Notes: a model not told the origin generated them from the sequence alone. Numbered from the stretch's first letter, positions 34,729 through 48,596 are shown. The stretch: DNA of 64,000 nt from Leptasterias polaris (GCA_037783415.1 JAZGTN010000071.1:4533501-4597500), one strand, 5' to 3'. Translations and numbers: made by a program.

Positions 34729-35843
34729 AAGTGAGTGGAACCACCTTGGTTTCTACTGTGACAAAGGTGACGACTGGACCCTCATTCACAACAGAAGAAG
34801 TGAAAACCACCACTATTACTACTCCTGCTGGAGAGCAGCTGACAACCACTACATCCTTGCCTCTTGTGTCAACCACACCAGGCAAGTAGCTCAGGAATTT
34901 TTTCCTAGACAGTGTGAGTCAGAACCCAGTTTGCAATGGATATGTTTGACAATTTGTGTACTTCTTATCTCACAGGATACTGCCTTGAATCAATGGACGA
35001 AGAAGGACTGGAGGCAAGCCGCAGCGCTGAAGGCAACTCTAGCTTGGACGGCGTGACTGGTTTGTGGACTGTATCAACACCAGTTACAGACAACAGAGAG
35101 AAGACACCAAAACTTCTCTCTGAATATACAAAACCGTCAGTTGTCAAGGGAATCCGATTGAAGTTGGTGACAGACATTGTTGAAGGCTTGACATTGGGAC
35201 CTGTGGAAGTCAGATTTATCTTCTCTTCAAAGGGTCCCGGTGATGAAAAGTTCACTGAGGTTGCCGATCCAAAAACAAAAGAAGTGGTAAGCCCTTTTGA
35301 AATGTTTTTAAATGATTTATATGTGGTGATTTAATTAGTTTTTTTATTTGACATTTGTGTCTTTTTGATTGACTAAAAACTTAACTTTATTGCCCTCTGA
35401 AGATCAAGAAAGTGACGCTTGAGCCAGAGGTTCCAGTGATGTCCCTCCTCCCTGAAAGTGCTCCTTTGCAAGATGTGACAAGCGTGCGTGTTGAAGTTGT
35501 AGGAGTTTCCGGTGCCAATAAAACCACATTAGATGTGGACATTCTAGGCTGTTCAAAGGGTAAGACTTTTGATTTGATGTTATTCTTTAAACAAAAATGC
35601 AGGCTTGATTTCCTTTATTTTGATTGGGGGTTCATCGATGGAGATATGAGAACATGTTTTTTTTTCCCCCCTCTTGTACAGAAGTTTCAACAACAAGCAG
35701 TCCTGTCAGTGACCAGATCAAGACAACCTTACCAAGCAAGGTCAAAGTAACTACAGTAAATGTTGTTACTTCACCTGTTGGGATCACCACTGAGGAAACA
35801 ACAACTGTTAAAACAACATCTCCACCAAAAGTCACAACAGAAG
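34729..35843 (+). CDS. Array unit 21 (exons A-D)
   Basis: Exons A 34729-34881, B 34976-35286, C 35403-35559, D 35682-35843. Copy of unit 10. Confidence 0.87.
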
Positions 35844-35988
35844 GTGAGGGTATTATGTCATTTATTTGAAATCTGTCAGTATTTTCCTTTTCCTTTTCTT
35901 CCTTTTTGTGGGGGTGGAGGAAGTTCAAAATCAAGTGTTATTGTGAGGTACTTTTGTTTCTTAATTAACTCTTGTTGGTTGTTTCCAG

Positions 35989-37103
35989 AAGTGAGTGGAA
36001 CCACCTTGGTTTCTACTGTGACAAAGGTGACGACTGGACCCTCATTCACAACAGAAGAAGTGAAAACCACCACTATTACTACTCCTGCTGGAGAGCAGCT
36101 GACAACCACTACATCCTTGCCTCTTGTGTCAACCACACCAGGCAAGTAGCTCAGGAATTTTTTCCTAGACAGTGTGAGTCAGAACCCAGTTTGCAATGGA
36201 TATGTTTGACAATTTGTGTACTTCTTATCTCACAGGATACTGCCTTGAATCAATGGACGAAGAAGGACTGGAGGCAAGCCGCAGCGCTGAAGGCAACTCT
36301 AGCTTGGACGGCGTGACTGGTTTGTGGACTGTATCAACACCAGTTACAGACAACAGAGAGAAGACACCAAAACTTCTCTCTGAATATACAAAACCGTCAG
36401 TTGTCAAGGGAATCCGATTGAAGTTGGTGACAGACATTGTTGAAGGCTTGACATTGGGACCTGTGGAAGTCAGATTTATCTTCTCTTCAAAGGGTCCCGG
36501 TGATGAAAAGTTCACTGAGGTTGCCGATCCAAAAACAAAAGAAGTGGTAAGCCCTTTTAAAATGTTTTTAAATGATTTATATGTGGTGATTTAATTAGTT
36601 TTTTTATTTGACATTTCTGTCTTTTTGATTGACTAAAAACTTAACTTTATTGCCCTCTGAAGATCAAGAAAGTGACGCTTGAGCCAGAGGTTCCAGTGAT
36701 GTCCCTCCTCCCTGAAAGTGCTCCTTTGCAAGATGTGACAAGCGTTCGTGTTGAAGTTGTAGGAGTTTCCGGTGCCAATAAAACCACATTAGATGTGGAC
36801 ATTCTAGGCTGTTCAAAGGGTAAGACTTTTGATTTGATGTTATTCTTTAAACAAAAATGCAGGCTTGATTTCCTTTATTTTGATTGGGGGTTCATCGATG
36901 GAGATATGAGAACATGTTTTTTTTTCCCCCCTCTTGTACAGAAGTTTCAACAACAAGCAGTCCTGTCAGTGACCAGATCAAGACAACCTTACCAAGCAAG
37001 GTCAAAGTAACTACAGTAAATGTTGTTACTTCACCTGTTGGGATAACCACTGAGGAAACAACAACTGTTAAAACAACATCTCCACCAAAAGTCACAACAG
37101 AAG
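35989..37103 (+). CDS. Array unit 22 (exons A-D)
   Basis: Exons A 35989-36141, B 36236-36546, C 36663-36819, D 36942-37103. Copy of unit 11 except 36534 (synonymous, Lys aag to aaa) and 36559 (intron). Confidence 0.87.
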
Positions 37104-37248
37104 GTGAGGGTATTATGTCATTTATTTGAAATCTATCAGTATTTTCCTTTTCCTTTTCTTCCTTTTTGTGGGGGTGGAGGAAGTTCAAAATCAAGTGTTA
37201 TTGTGAGGTACTTTTGTTTCTTAATTAACTCTTGTTGGTTGTTTCCAG

Positions 37249-38363
37249 AAGTGAGTGGAACCACCTTGGTTTCTACTGTGACAAAGGTGACGACTGGACC
37301 CTCATTCACAACAGAAGAAGTGAAAACCACCACTATTACTACTCCTGCTGGAGAGCAGCTGACAACCACTACATCCTTGCCTCTTGTGTCAACCACACCA
37401 GGCAAGTAGCTCAGGAATTTTTTCCTAGACAGTGCGAGTCAGAACCCAGTTTGCAATGGATATGTTTGACAATTTGTGTACTTCTTATCTCACAGGATAC
37501 TGCCTTGAATCAATGGACGAAGAAGGACTGGAGGCAAGCCGCAGCGCTGAAGGCAACTCTAGCTTAGACGGCGTGACTGGTTTGTGGACTGTATCAACAC
37601 CAGTTACAGACAACAGAGAGAAGACACCAAAACTTCTCTCTGAATATACAAAACCGTCAGTTGTCAAGGGAATCCGATTGAAGTTGGTGACAGACATTGT
37701 TGAAGGCTTGACATTGGGACCTGTGGAAGTCAGATTTATCTTCTCTTCAAAGGGTCCCGGTGATGAAAAGTTCACTGAGGTTGCCGATCCAAAGACAAAA
37801 GAAGTGGTAAGCCCTTTTGAAATGTTTTTAAATGATTTATATGTGGTGATTTAATTAGTTTTTTTATTTGACATTTGTGTCTTTTTGATTGACTAAAAAC
37901 TTAACTTTATTGCCCTCTCAAGATCAAGAAAGTGACGCTTGAGCCAGAGGTTCCAGTGATGTCCCTCCTCCCTGAAAGTGCTCCTTTGCAAGATGTGACA
38001 AGCGTTCGTGTTGAAGTTGTAGGAGTTTCCGGTGCCAATAAAACCACATTAGATGTGGACATTCTAGGCTGTTCAAAGGGTAAGACTTTTGATTTGATGT
38101 TATTCTTTAAACAAAAATGCAGGCTTGATTTCCTTTATTTTGATTGGGGGTTCATCGATGGAGATATGAGAACATGGTTTTTTTTCCCCCCTCTTGTACA
38201 GAAGTTTCAACAACAAGCAGTCCTGTCAGTGACCAGATCAAGACAACCTTACCAAGCAAGGTCAAAGTAACTACAGTAAATGTTGTTACTTCACCTGTTG
38301 GGATAACCACTGAGGAAACAACAACTGTTAAAACAACATCTCCACCAAAAGTCACAACAGAAG
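37249..38363 (+). CDS. Array unit 23 (exons A-D)
   Basis: Exons A 37249-37401, B 37496-37806, C 37923-38079, D 38202-38363. Copy of unit 12; similarity to that copy ends in the following D-A intron at 38395. Confidence 0.87.
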
Positions 38364-38508
38364 GTGAGGGTATTATGTCATTTATTTGAAATCTATCAGT
38401 ATTTTCCTTTTCCTTTTCTTCCTTTTTGTGGGGGTTGAGGAAGTTCAAAATCAAGTGTTATTGTGAGGTACTTTTGTTTCTTAATTAACTCTTGTTGGTT
38501 GTTTCCAG

Positions 38509-39623
38509 AAGTGAGTGGAACCACCTTGGTTTCTACTGTGACAAAGGTGACGACTGGACCCTCATTCACAACAGAAGAAGTGAAAACCACCACTATTACT
38601 ACTCCTGCTGGAGAGCAGCTGACAACCACTACATCCTTGCCTCTTGTGTCAACCACACCAGGCAAGTAGCTCAGGAATTTTTTCCTAGACAGTGTGAGTC
38701 AGAACCCAGTTTGCAATGGATATGTTTGACAATTTGTGTACTTCTTATCTCACAGGATACTGCCTTGAATCAATGGACGAAGAAGGACTGGAGGCAAGCC
38801 GCAGCGCTGAAGGCAACTCTAGCTTAGACGGCGTGACTGGTTTGTGGACTGTATCAACACCAGTTACAGACAACAGAGAGAAGACACCAAAACTTCTCTC
38901 TGAATATACAAAACCGTCAGTTGTCAAGGGAATCCGATTGAAGTTGGTGACAGACATTGTTGAAGGCTTGACATTGGGACCTGTGGAAGTCAGATTTATC
39001 TTCTCTTCAAAGGGTCCCGGTGATGAAAAGTTCACTGAGGTTGCCGATCCAAAAACAAAAGAAGTGGTAAGCCCTTTTAAAATGTTTTTAAATGATTTAT
39101 ATGTGGTGATTTAATTAGTTTTTTTATTTGACATTTCTGTCTTTTTGATTGACTAAAAACTTAACTTTATTGCCCTCTGAAGATCAAGAAAGTGACGCTT
39201 GAGCCAGAGGTTCCAGTGATGTCCCTCCTCCCTGAAAGTGCTCCTTTGCAAGATGTGACAAGCGTTCGTGTTGAAGTTGTAGGAGTTTCCGGTGCCAATA
39301 AAACCACATTAGATGTGGACATTCTAGGCTGTTCAAAGGGTAAGACTTTTGATTTGATGTTATTCTTTAAACAAAAATGCAGGCTTGATTTCCTTTATTT
39401 TGATTGGGGGTTCATCGATGGAGATATGAGAACATGGTTTTTTTCCTCCCCTCTTGTACAGAAGTTTCAACAACAAGCAGTCCTGTCAGTGACCAGATCA
39501 AGACAACCTTACCAAGCAAGGTCAAAGTAACTACAGTAAATGTTGTTACTTCACCTGTTGGGATAACCACTGAGGAAACAACAACTGTTAAAACAACATC
39601 TCCACCAAAAGTCACAACAGAAG
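38509..39623 (+). CDS. Array unit 24 (exons A-D)
   Basis: Exons A 38509-38661, B 38756-39066, C 39183-39339, D 39462-39623. The intron before it reads gggggttgagg (g to t). The pyrimidine tract before D is ttttttcctcccc. Confidence 0.87.
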
Positions 39624-39768
39624 GTGAGGGTATTATGTCATTTATTTGAAATCTATCAGTATTTTCCTTTTCCTTTTCTTCCTTTTTGTGGGGGTGGAGG
39701 AAGTTCAAAATCAAGTGTTATTGTGAGGTACTTTTGTTTCTTAATTAACTCTTGTTGGTTGTTTCCAG

Positions 39769-40883
39769 AAGTGAGTGGAACCACCTTGGTTTCTACTGTG
39801 ACAAAGGTGACGACTGGACCCTCATTCACAACAGAAGAAGTGAAAACCACCACTATTACTACTCCTGCTGGAGAGCAGCTGACAACCACTACATCCTTGC
39901 CTCTTGTGTCAACCACACCAGGCAAGTAGCTCAGGAATTTTTTCCTAGACAGTGTGAGTCAGAACCCAGTTTGCAATGGATATGTTTGACAATTTGTGTA
40001 CTTCTTATCTCACAGGATACTGCCTTGAATCAATGGACGAAGAAGGACTGGAGGCAAGCCGCAGCGCTGAAGGCAACTCTAGCTTAGACGGCGTGACTGG
40101 TTTGTGGACTGTATCAACACCAGTTACAGACAACAGAGAGAAGACACCAAAACTTCTCTCTGAATATACAAAACCGTCAGTTGTCAAGGGAATCCGATTG
40201 AAGTTGGTGACAGACATTGTTGAAGGCTTGACATTGGGACCTGTGGAAGTCAGATTTATCTTCTCTTCAAAGGGTCCCGGTGATGAAAAGTTCACTGAGG
40301 TTGCCGATCCAAAAACAAAAGAAGTGGTAAGCCCTTTTGAAATGTTTTTAAATGATTTATATGTGGTGATTTAATTAGTTTTTTTATTTGACATTTGTGT
40401 CTTTTTGATTGACTAAAAACTTAACTTTATTGCCCTCTCAAGATCAAGAAAGTGACGCTTGAGCCAGAGGTTCCAGTGATGTCCCTCCTCCCTGAAAGTG
40501 CTCCTTTGCAAGATGTGACAAGCGTTCGTGTTGAAGTTGTAGGAGTTTCCGGTGCCAATAAAACCACATTAGATGTGGACATTCTAGGCTGTTCAAAGGG
40601 TAAGACTTTTGATTTGATGTTATTCTTTAAACAAAAATGCAGGCTTGATTTCCTTTATTTTGATTGGGGGTTCATCGATGGAGATATGAGAACATGTTTT
40701 TTTTTCCCCCCTCTTGTACAGAAGTTTCAACAACAAGCAGTCCTGTCAGTGACCAGATCAAGACAACCTTACCAAGCAAGGTCAAAGTAACTACAGTAAA
40801 TGTTGTTACTTCACCTGTTGGGATAACCACTGAGGAAACAACAACTGTTAAAACAACATCTCCACCAAAAGTCACAACAGAAG
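39769..40883 (+). CDS. Array unit 25 (exons A-D)
   Basis: Exons A 39769-39921, B 40016-40326, C 40443-40599, D 40722-40883. Consensus protein. Confidence 0.87.
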
Positions 40884-41028
40884 GTGAGGGTATTATGTCA
40901 TTTATTTGAAATCTATCAGTATTTTCCTTTTCCTTTTCTTCCTTTTTGTGGGGGTGGAGGAAGTTCAAAATCAAGTGTTATTGTGAGGTACTTTTGTTTC
41001 TTAATTAACTCTTGTTGGTTGTTTCCAG

Positions 41029-42146
41029 AAGTGAGTGGAACCACCTTGGTTTCTACTGTGACAAAGGTGACGACTGGACCCTCATTCACAACAGAAGAAG
41101 TGAAAACCACCTCTATTACTACTCCTGCTGGAGAGCAGCTGACAACCACTACATCCTTGCCTCTTGTGTCAACCACACCAGGCAAGTAGCTCAGGAATTT
41201 TTTCCTAGACAGTGTGAGTCAGAACCCAGTTTGCAATGGATATGTTTGACAATTTGTGTACTTCTTATCTCACAGGATACTGCCTTGAATCAATGGACGA
41301 AGAAGGACTGGAGGCAAGCCGCAGCGCTGAAGGCAACTCTAGCTTAGACGGCGTGACTGGTTTGTGGACTGTATCAACACCAGTTACAGACAACAGAGAG
41401 AAGACACCAAAACTTCTCTCTGAATATACAAAACCGTCAGTTGTCAAGGGAATCCGATTGAAGTTGGTGACAGACATTGTTGAAGGCTTGACATTGGGAC
41501 CTGTGGAAGTCAGATTTATCTTCTCTTCAAAGGGTCCCGGTGATGAAAAGTTCACTGAGGTTGCCGATCCAAAAACAAAAGAAGTGGTAAGCCCTTTTGA
41601 AATGTTTTTAAATGATTTATATGTGGTGATTTAATTAGTTTTTTTATTTGACATTTCTGTCTTTTTGATTGACTAAAAACTTAACTTTATTGCCCTCTCA
41701 AGATCAAGAAAGTGACGCTTGAGCCAGAGGTTCCAGTGATGTCCCTCCTCCCTGAAAGTGCTCCTTTGGAAGATGTGACAAGCGTTCGTGTTGAAGTTGT
41801 AGGAGTTTCCGGTGCCAATAAAACCACATTAGATGTGGACATTCTAGGCTGTTCAAAGGGTAAGACTTTTGATTTGATGTTATTCTTTAAACAAAAATGC
41901 AGGCTTGATTTCCTTTATTTTGATTGGGGGTTCATCGATGGAGATATGAGAACATGGTTTTTTTTTCCCCCTCTTGTACAGAAGTTTCAACAACAACAAG
42001 CAGTCCTGTCAGTGACCAGATCAAGACAACCTTACCAAGCAAGGTCAAAGTAACTACAGTAAATGTTGTTACTTCACCTGTTGGGATAACCACTGAGGAA
42101 ACAACAACTGTTAAAACAACATCTCCACCAAAAGTCACAACAGAAG
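41029..42146 (+). CDS. Array unit 26 (exons A-D)
   Basis: Exons A 41029-41181, B 41276-41586, C 41703-41859, D 41982-42146 (long). A has KTTSITTPAG (Thr to Ser), shared only with units 27 and 28; C has APLEDV. Confidence 0.87.
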
Positions 42147-42291
42147 GTGAGGGTATTATGTCATTTATTTGAAATCTATCAGTATTTTCCTTTTCCTTTT
42201 CTTCCTTTTTGTGGGGGTGGAGGAAGTTCAAAATCAAGTGTTATTGTGAGGTACTTTTGTTTCTTAATTAACTCTTGTTGGTTGTTTCCAG

Positions 42292-43409
42292 AAGTGAGTG
42301 GAACCACCTTGGTTTCTACTGTGACAAAGGTGACGACTGGACCCTCATTCACAACAGAAGAAGTGAAAACCACCTCTATTACTACTCCTGCTGGAGAGCA
42401 GCTGACAACCACTACATCCTTGCCTCTTGTGTCAACCACACCAGGCAAGTAGCTCAGGAATTTTTTCCTAGACAGTGTGAGTCAGAACCCAGTTTGCAAT
42501 GGATATGTTTGACAATTTGTGTACTTCTTATCTCACAGGATACTGCCTTGAATCAATGGACGAAGAAGGACTGGAGGCAAGCCGCAGCGCTGAAGGCAAC
42601 TCTAGCTTAGACGGCGTGACTGGTTTGTGGACTGTATCAACACCAGTTACAGACAACAGAGAGAAGACACCAAAACTTCTCTCTGAATATACAAAACCGT
42701 CAGTTGTCAAGGGAATCCGATTGAAGTTGGTGACAGACATTGTTGAAGGCTTGACATTGGGACCTGTGGAAGTCAGATTTATCTTCTCTTCAAAGGGTCC
42801 CGGTGATGAAAAGTTCACTGAGGTTGCCGATCCAAAAACAAAAGAAGTGGTAAGCCCTTTTGAAATGTTTTTAAATGATTTATATGTGGTGATTTAATTA
42901 GTTTTTTTATTTGACATTTGTGTCTTTTTGATTGACTAAAAACTTAACTTTATTGCCCTCTCAAGATCAAGAAAGTGACGCTTGAGCCAGAGGTTCCAGT
43001 GATGTCCCTCCTCCCTGAAAGTGCTCCTTTGGAAGATGTGACAAGCGTTCGTGTTGAAGTTGTAGGAGTTTCCGGTGCCAATAAAACCACATTAGATGTG
43101 GACATTCTAGGCTGTTCAAAGGGTAAGACTTTTGATTTGATGTTATTCTTTAAACAAAAATGCAGGCTTGATTTCCTTTATTTTGATTGGGGGTTCATCG
43201 ATGGAGATATGAGAACATGGTTTTTTTTTCCCCCTCTTGTACAGAAGTTTCAACAACAACAAGCAGTCCTGTCAGTGACCAGATCAAGACAACCTTACCA
43301 AGCAAGGTCAAAGTAACTACAGTAAATGTTGTTACTTCACCTGTTGGGATAACCACTGAGGAAACAACAACTGTTAAAACAACATCTCCACCAAAAGTCA
43401 CAACAGAAG
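42292..43409 (+). CDS. Array unit 27 (exons A-D)
   Basis: Exons A 42292-42444, B 42539-42849, C 42966-43122, D 43245-43409 (long). KTTSITT and APLEDV; nearly identical to unit 26. Confidence 0.87.
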
Positions 43410-43554
43410 GTGAGGGTATTATGTCATTTATTTGAAATCTATCAGTATTTTCCTTTTCCTTTTCTTCCTTTTTGTGGGGGTGGAGGAAGTTCAAAATCAA
43501 GTGTTATTGTGAGGTACTTTTGTTTCTTAATTAACTCTTGTTGGTTGTTTCCAG

Positions 43555-44672
43555 AAGTGAGTGGAACCACCTTGGTTTCTACTGTGACAAAGGTGACGAC
43601 TGGACCCTCATTCACAACAGAAGAAGTGAAAACCACCTCTATTACTACTCCTGCTGGAGAGCAGCTGACAACCACTACATCCTTGCCTCTTGTGTCAACC
43701 ACACCAGGCAAGTAGCTCAGGAATTTTTTCCTAGACAGTGTGAGTCAGAACCCAGTTTGCAATGGATATGTTTGACAATTTGTGTACTTCTTATCTCACA
43801 GGATACTGCCTTGAATCAATGGACGAAGAAGGACTGGAGGCAAGCCGCAGCGCTGAAGGCAACTCTAGCTTAGACGGCGTGACTGGTTTGTGGACTGTAT
43901 CAACACCAGTTACAGACAACAGAGAGAAGACACCAAAACTTCTCTCTGAATATACAAAACCGTCAGTTGTCAAGGGAATCCGATTGAAGTTGGTGACAGA
44001 CATTGTTGAAGGCTTGACATTGGGACCTGTGGAAGTCAGATTTATCTTCTCTTCAAAGGGTCCCGGTGATGAAAAGTTCACTGAGGTTGCCGATCCAAAG
44101 ACAAAAGAAGTGGTAAGCCCTTTTGAAATGTTTTTAAATGATTTATATGTGGTGATTTAATTAGTTTTTTTATTTGACATTTCTGTCTTTTTGATTGACT
44201 AAAAACTTAACTTTATTGCCCTCTCAAGATCAAGAAAGTGACGCTTGAGCCAGAGGTTCCAGTGATGTCCCTCCTCCCTGAAAGTGCTCCTTTGCAAGAT
44301 GTGACAAGCGTTCGTGTTGAAGTTGTAGGAGTTTCCGGTGCCAATAAAACCACATTAGATGTGGACATTCTAGGCTGTTCAAAGGGTAAGACTTTTGATT
44401 TGATGTTATTCTTTAAACAAAAATGCAGGCTTGATTTCCTTTATTTTGATTGGGGGTTCATCGATGGAGATATGAGAACATGTTTTTTTTTTCCCCCTCT
44501 TGTACAGAAGTTTCAACAACAACAAGCAGTCCTGTCAGTGACCAGATCAAGACAACCTTACCAAGCAAGGTCAAAGTAACTACAGTAAATGTTGTTACTT
44601 CACCTGTTGGGATAACCACTGAGGAAACAACAACTGTTAAAACAACATCTCCACCAAAAGTCACAACAGAAG
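43555..44672 (+). CDS. Array unit 28 (exons A-D)
   Basis: Exons A 43555-43707, B 43802-44112, C 44229-44385, D 44508-44672 (long). KTTSITT in A but APLQDV in C, so it matches units 26-27 only in its 5' part. Confidence 0.87.
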
Positions 44673-44817
44673 GTGAGGGTATTATGTCATTTATTTGAAA
44701 TCTGTCAGTATTTTCCTTTTCCTTTTCTTCCTTTTTGTGGGGGTGGAGGAAGTTCAAAATCAAGTGTTATTGTGAGGTACTTTTGTTTCTTAATTAACTC
44801 TTGTTGGTTGTTTCCAG

Positions 44818-45935
44818 AAGTGAGTGGAACCACCTTGGTTTCTACTGTGACAAAGGTGACGACTGGACCCTCATTCACAACAGAAGAAGTGAAAACCACC
44901 ACTATTACTACTCCTGCTGGAGAGCAGCTGACAACCACTACATCCTTGCCTCTTGTGTCAACCACACCAGGCAAGTAGCTCAGGAATTTTTTCCTAGACA
45001 GTGTGAGTCAGAACCCAGTTTGCAATGGATATGTTTGACAATTTGTGTACTTCTTATCTCACAGGATACTGCCTTGAATCAATGGACGAAGAAGGACTGG
45101 AGGCAAGCCGCAGCGCTGAAGGCAACTCTAGCTTAGACGGCGTGACTGGTTTGTGGACTGTATCAACACCAGTTACAGACAACAGAGAGAAGACACCAAA
45201 ACTTCTCTCTGAATATACAAAACCGTCAGTTGTCAAGGGAATCCGATTGAAGTTGGTGACAGACATTGTTGAAGGCTTGACATTGGGACCTGTGGAAGTC
45301 AGATTTATCTTCTCTTCAAAGGGTCCCGGTGATGAAAAGTTCACTGAGGTTGCCGATCCAAAAACAAAAGAAGTGGTAAGCCCTTTTGAAATGTTTTTAA
45401 ATGATTTATATGTGGTGATTTAATTAGTTTTTGTATTTGACATTTCTGTCTTTTTGATTGACTAAAAACTTAACTTTATTGCCCTCTCAAGATCAAGAAA
45501 GTGACGCTTGAGCCAGAGGTTCCAGTGATGTCCCTCCTCCCTGAAAGTGCTCCTTTGCAAGATGTGACAAGCGTTCGTGTTGAAGTTGTAGGAGTTTCCG
45601 GTGCCAATAAAACAACATTAGATGTGGACATTATAGGCTGTTCAAAGGGTAAGACCTTTGATTTGATGTTATTCTTTAAACACAAATGCAGGCTTGATTT
45701 CCTTTATTTTGATTGGGGGTTCATCGATGGAGATATGAGAACATGTTTTTTTTTTCCCCCTCTTGTACAGAAGTTTCAACAACAACAAGCAGTCCTGTCA
45801 GTGACCAGATCAAGACAACCTTACCAAGCAAGGTCAAAGTAACTACAGTAAATGTTGTTACTTCACCTGTTGGGATAACCACTGAGGAAACAACAACTGT
45901 TAAAACAACATCTCCACCAAAAGTCACAACAGAAG
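44818..45935 (+). CDS. Array unit 29 (exons A-D)
   Basis: Exons A 44818-44970, B 45065-45375, C 45492-45648, D 45771-45935 (long). C has DVDIIGC instead of DVDILGC, private to this unit. Confidence 0.87.
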
Positions 45936-46079
45936 GTGAGGGTATTATGTCATTTATTTGAAATCTGTCAGTATTCTCCTTTTCCTTTTCTCCTTTTTGT
46001 GGGGGTGGAGGAAGTTCAAAATCAAGTGTTATTGTGAGGTACTTTTGTTTCTTAATTAACTCTTGTTGGTTGTTTCCAG

Positions 46080-47193
46080 AAGTGAGTGGAACCACCTTGG
46101 TTTCTACTGTGACAAAGGTGACGACTGGACCCTCATTCACAACAGAAGAAATGAAAACCACCACTATTACTACTCCTGCTGGAGAGCAGCTGACAACCAC
46201 TACATCCTTGCCTCTTGTGTCAACCACACCAGGCAAGTAGCTCAGGAATTTTTCCTAGACAGTGTGAGTCAGAACCCAGTTTGCAATGGATATGTTTGAC
46301 AATTTGTGTACTTCTTATCTCACAGGATACTGCCTTGAATCAATGGACGAAGAAGGACTGGAGGCAAGCCGCAGCGCTGAAGGCAACTCTAGCTTAGACG
46401 GCGTGACTGGTTTGTGGACTGTATCAACACCAGTTACAGACAACAGAGAGAAGACACCAAAACTTCTCTCTGAATATACAAAACCGTCAGTTGTCAAGGG
46501 AATCCGATTGAAGTTGGTGACAGACATTGTTGAAGGCTTGACATTGGGACCTGTGGAAGTCAGATTTATCTTCTCTTCAAAGGGTCCCGGTGATGAAAAG
46601 TTCACTGAGGTTGCCGATCCAAAGACAAAAGAAGTGGTAAGCCCTTTTGAAATGTTTTTAAATGATTTATATGTGGTGATTTAATTAGTTTTTTTATTTG
46701 ACATTTGTGTCTTTTTGATTGACTAAAAACTTAACTTTATTGCCCTCTCAAGATCAAGAAAGTGACGCTTGAGCCAGAGGTTCCAGTGATGTCCCTCCTC
46801 CCTGAAAGTGCTCCTTTGCAAGATGTGACAAGCGTGCGTGTTGAAGTTGTAGGAGTTTCCGGTGCCAATAAAACCACATTAGATGTGGACATTCTAGGCT
46901 GTTCAAAGGGTAAGACTTTTGATTTGATGTTATTCTTTAAACAAAAATGCAGGCTTGATTTCCTTTATTTTGATTGGGGGTTCATCGATGGAGATATGAG
47001 AACATGTTTTTTTTCCCCCCCTCTTGTACAGAAGTTTCAACAACAAGCAGTCCTGTCAGTGACCAGATCAAGACAACCTTACCAAGCAAGGTCAAAGTAA
47101 CTACAGTAAATGTTGTTACTTCACCTGTTGGGATCACCACTGAGGAAACAACAACTGTTAAAACAACATCTCCACCAAAAGTCACAACAGAAG
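46080..47193 (+). CDS. Array unit 30 (exons A-D)
   Basis: Exons A 46080-46232, B 46326-46636, C 46753-46909, D 47032-47193. A has EEMKTT (Val to Met), shared with unit 31; the preceding intron has lost two bases (ttttctccttt). Confidence 0.87.
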
Positions 47194-47337
47194 GTGAGGG
47201 TATTATGTCATTTATTTGAAATCTGTCAGTATTTTCCTTTTCCTTTTCTCCTTTTTGTGGGGGTGGAGGAAGTTCAAAATCAAGTGTTATTGTGAGGTAC
47301 TTTTGTTTCTTAATTAACTCTTGTTGGTTGTTTCCAG

Positions 47338-48451
47338 AAGTGAGTGGAACCACCTTGGTTTCTACTGTGACAAAGGTGACGACTGGACCCTCATTCACAA
47401 CAGAAGAAATGAAAACCACCACTATTACTACTCCTGCTGGAGAGCAGCTGACAACCACTACATCCTTGCCTCTTGTGTCAACCACACCAGGCAAGTAGCT
47501 CAGGAATTTTTCCTAGACAGTGTGAGTCAGAACCCAGTTTGCAATGGATATGTTTGACAATTTGTGTACTTCTTATCTCACAGGATACTGCCTTGAATCA
47601 ATGGACGAAGAAGGACTGGAGGCAAGCCGCAGCGCTGAAGGCAACTCTAGCTTAGACGGCGTGACTGGTTTGTGGACTGTATCAACACCAGTTACAGACA
47701 ACAGAGAGAAGACACCAAAACTTCTCTCTGAATATACAAAACCGTCAGTTGTCAAGGGAATCCGATTGAAGTTGGTGACAGACATTGTTGAAGGCTTGAC
47801 ATTGGGACCTGTGGAAGTCAGATTTATCTTCTCTTCAAAGGGTCCCAGTGATGAAAAGTTCACTGAGGTTGCCGATCCAAAGACAAAAGAAGTGGTAAGC
47901 CCTTTTGAAATGTTTTTAAATGATTTATATGTGGTGATTTAATTAGTTTTTTTATTTGACATTTGTGTCTTTTTGATTGACTAAAAACTTAACTTTATTG
48001 CCCTCTCAAGATCAAGAAAGTGACGCTTGAGCCAGAGGTTCCAGTGATGTCCCTCCTCCCTGAAAGTGCTCCTTTGCAAGATGTGACAAGCGTGCGTGTT
48101 GAAGTTGTAGGAGTTTCCGGTGCCAATAAAACCACATTAGATGTGGACATTCTAGGCTGTTCAAAGGGTAAGACTTTTGATTTGATGTTATTCTTTAAAC
48201 AAAAATGCAGGCTTGATTTCCTTTATTTTGATTGGGGGTTCATCGATGGAGATATGAGAACATGTTTTTTCCCCCCCCCTCTTGTACAGAAGTTTCAACA
48301 ACGAGCAGTCCTGTCAGTGACCAGATCAAGACAACCTTACCAAGCAAGGTCAAAGTAACTACAGTAAATGTTGTTACTTCACCTGTTGGGATCACCACTG
48401 AGGAAACAACAACTGTTAAAACAACATCTCCACCAAAAGTCACAACAGAAG
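47338..48451 (+). CDS. Array unit 31 (exons A-D)
   Basis: Exons A 47338-47490, B 47584-47894, C 48011-48167, D 48290-48451. EEMKTT in A, GPSDEK in B, and an extended C-run before D. Confidence 0.87.
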
Positions 48452-48596
48452 GTGAGGGTATTATGTCATTTATTTGAAATCTGTCAGTATTTTCCTTTTC
48501 CTTTTCTTCCTTTTTGTGGGGGTGGAGGAAGTTCAAAATCAAGTGTTATTGTGAGGTACTTTTGTTTCTTAATTAACTCTTGTTGGTTGTTTCCAG

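Larger units (their letters stand above)
24368..38394 (+). repeat. 13,863-bp tandem duplication, second copy (units 13-23)
   Basis: Copy of the preceding block. The only base differences I noticed inside are 22671 g versus 36534 a and 22696 g versus 36559 a, 25 bp apart. A full base-by-base alignment was not possible by eye. Confidence 0.92.

Noticed and set aside
45721..46236. Long minus-strand open frames recurring in every unit (up to about 171 codons)
   Set aside because: They are antisense shadows of the Thr-rich exons (ACA/ACC codons read backwards give Val/Gly-rich frames). They cross splice sites of the + strand exons, and no independent gene signal supports them.
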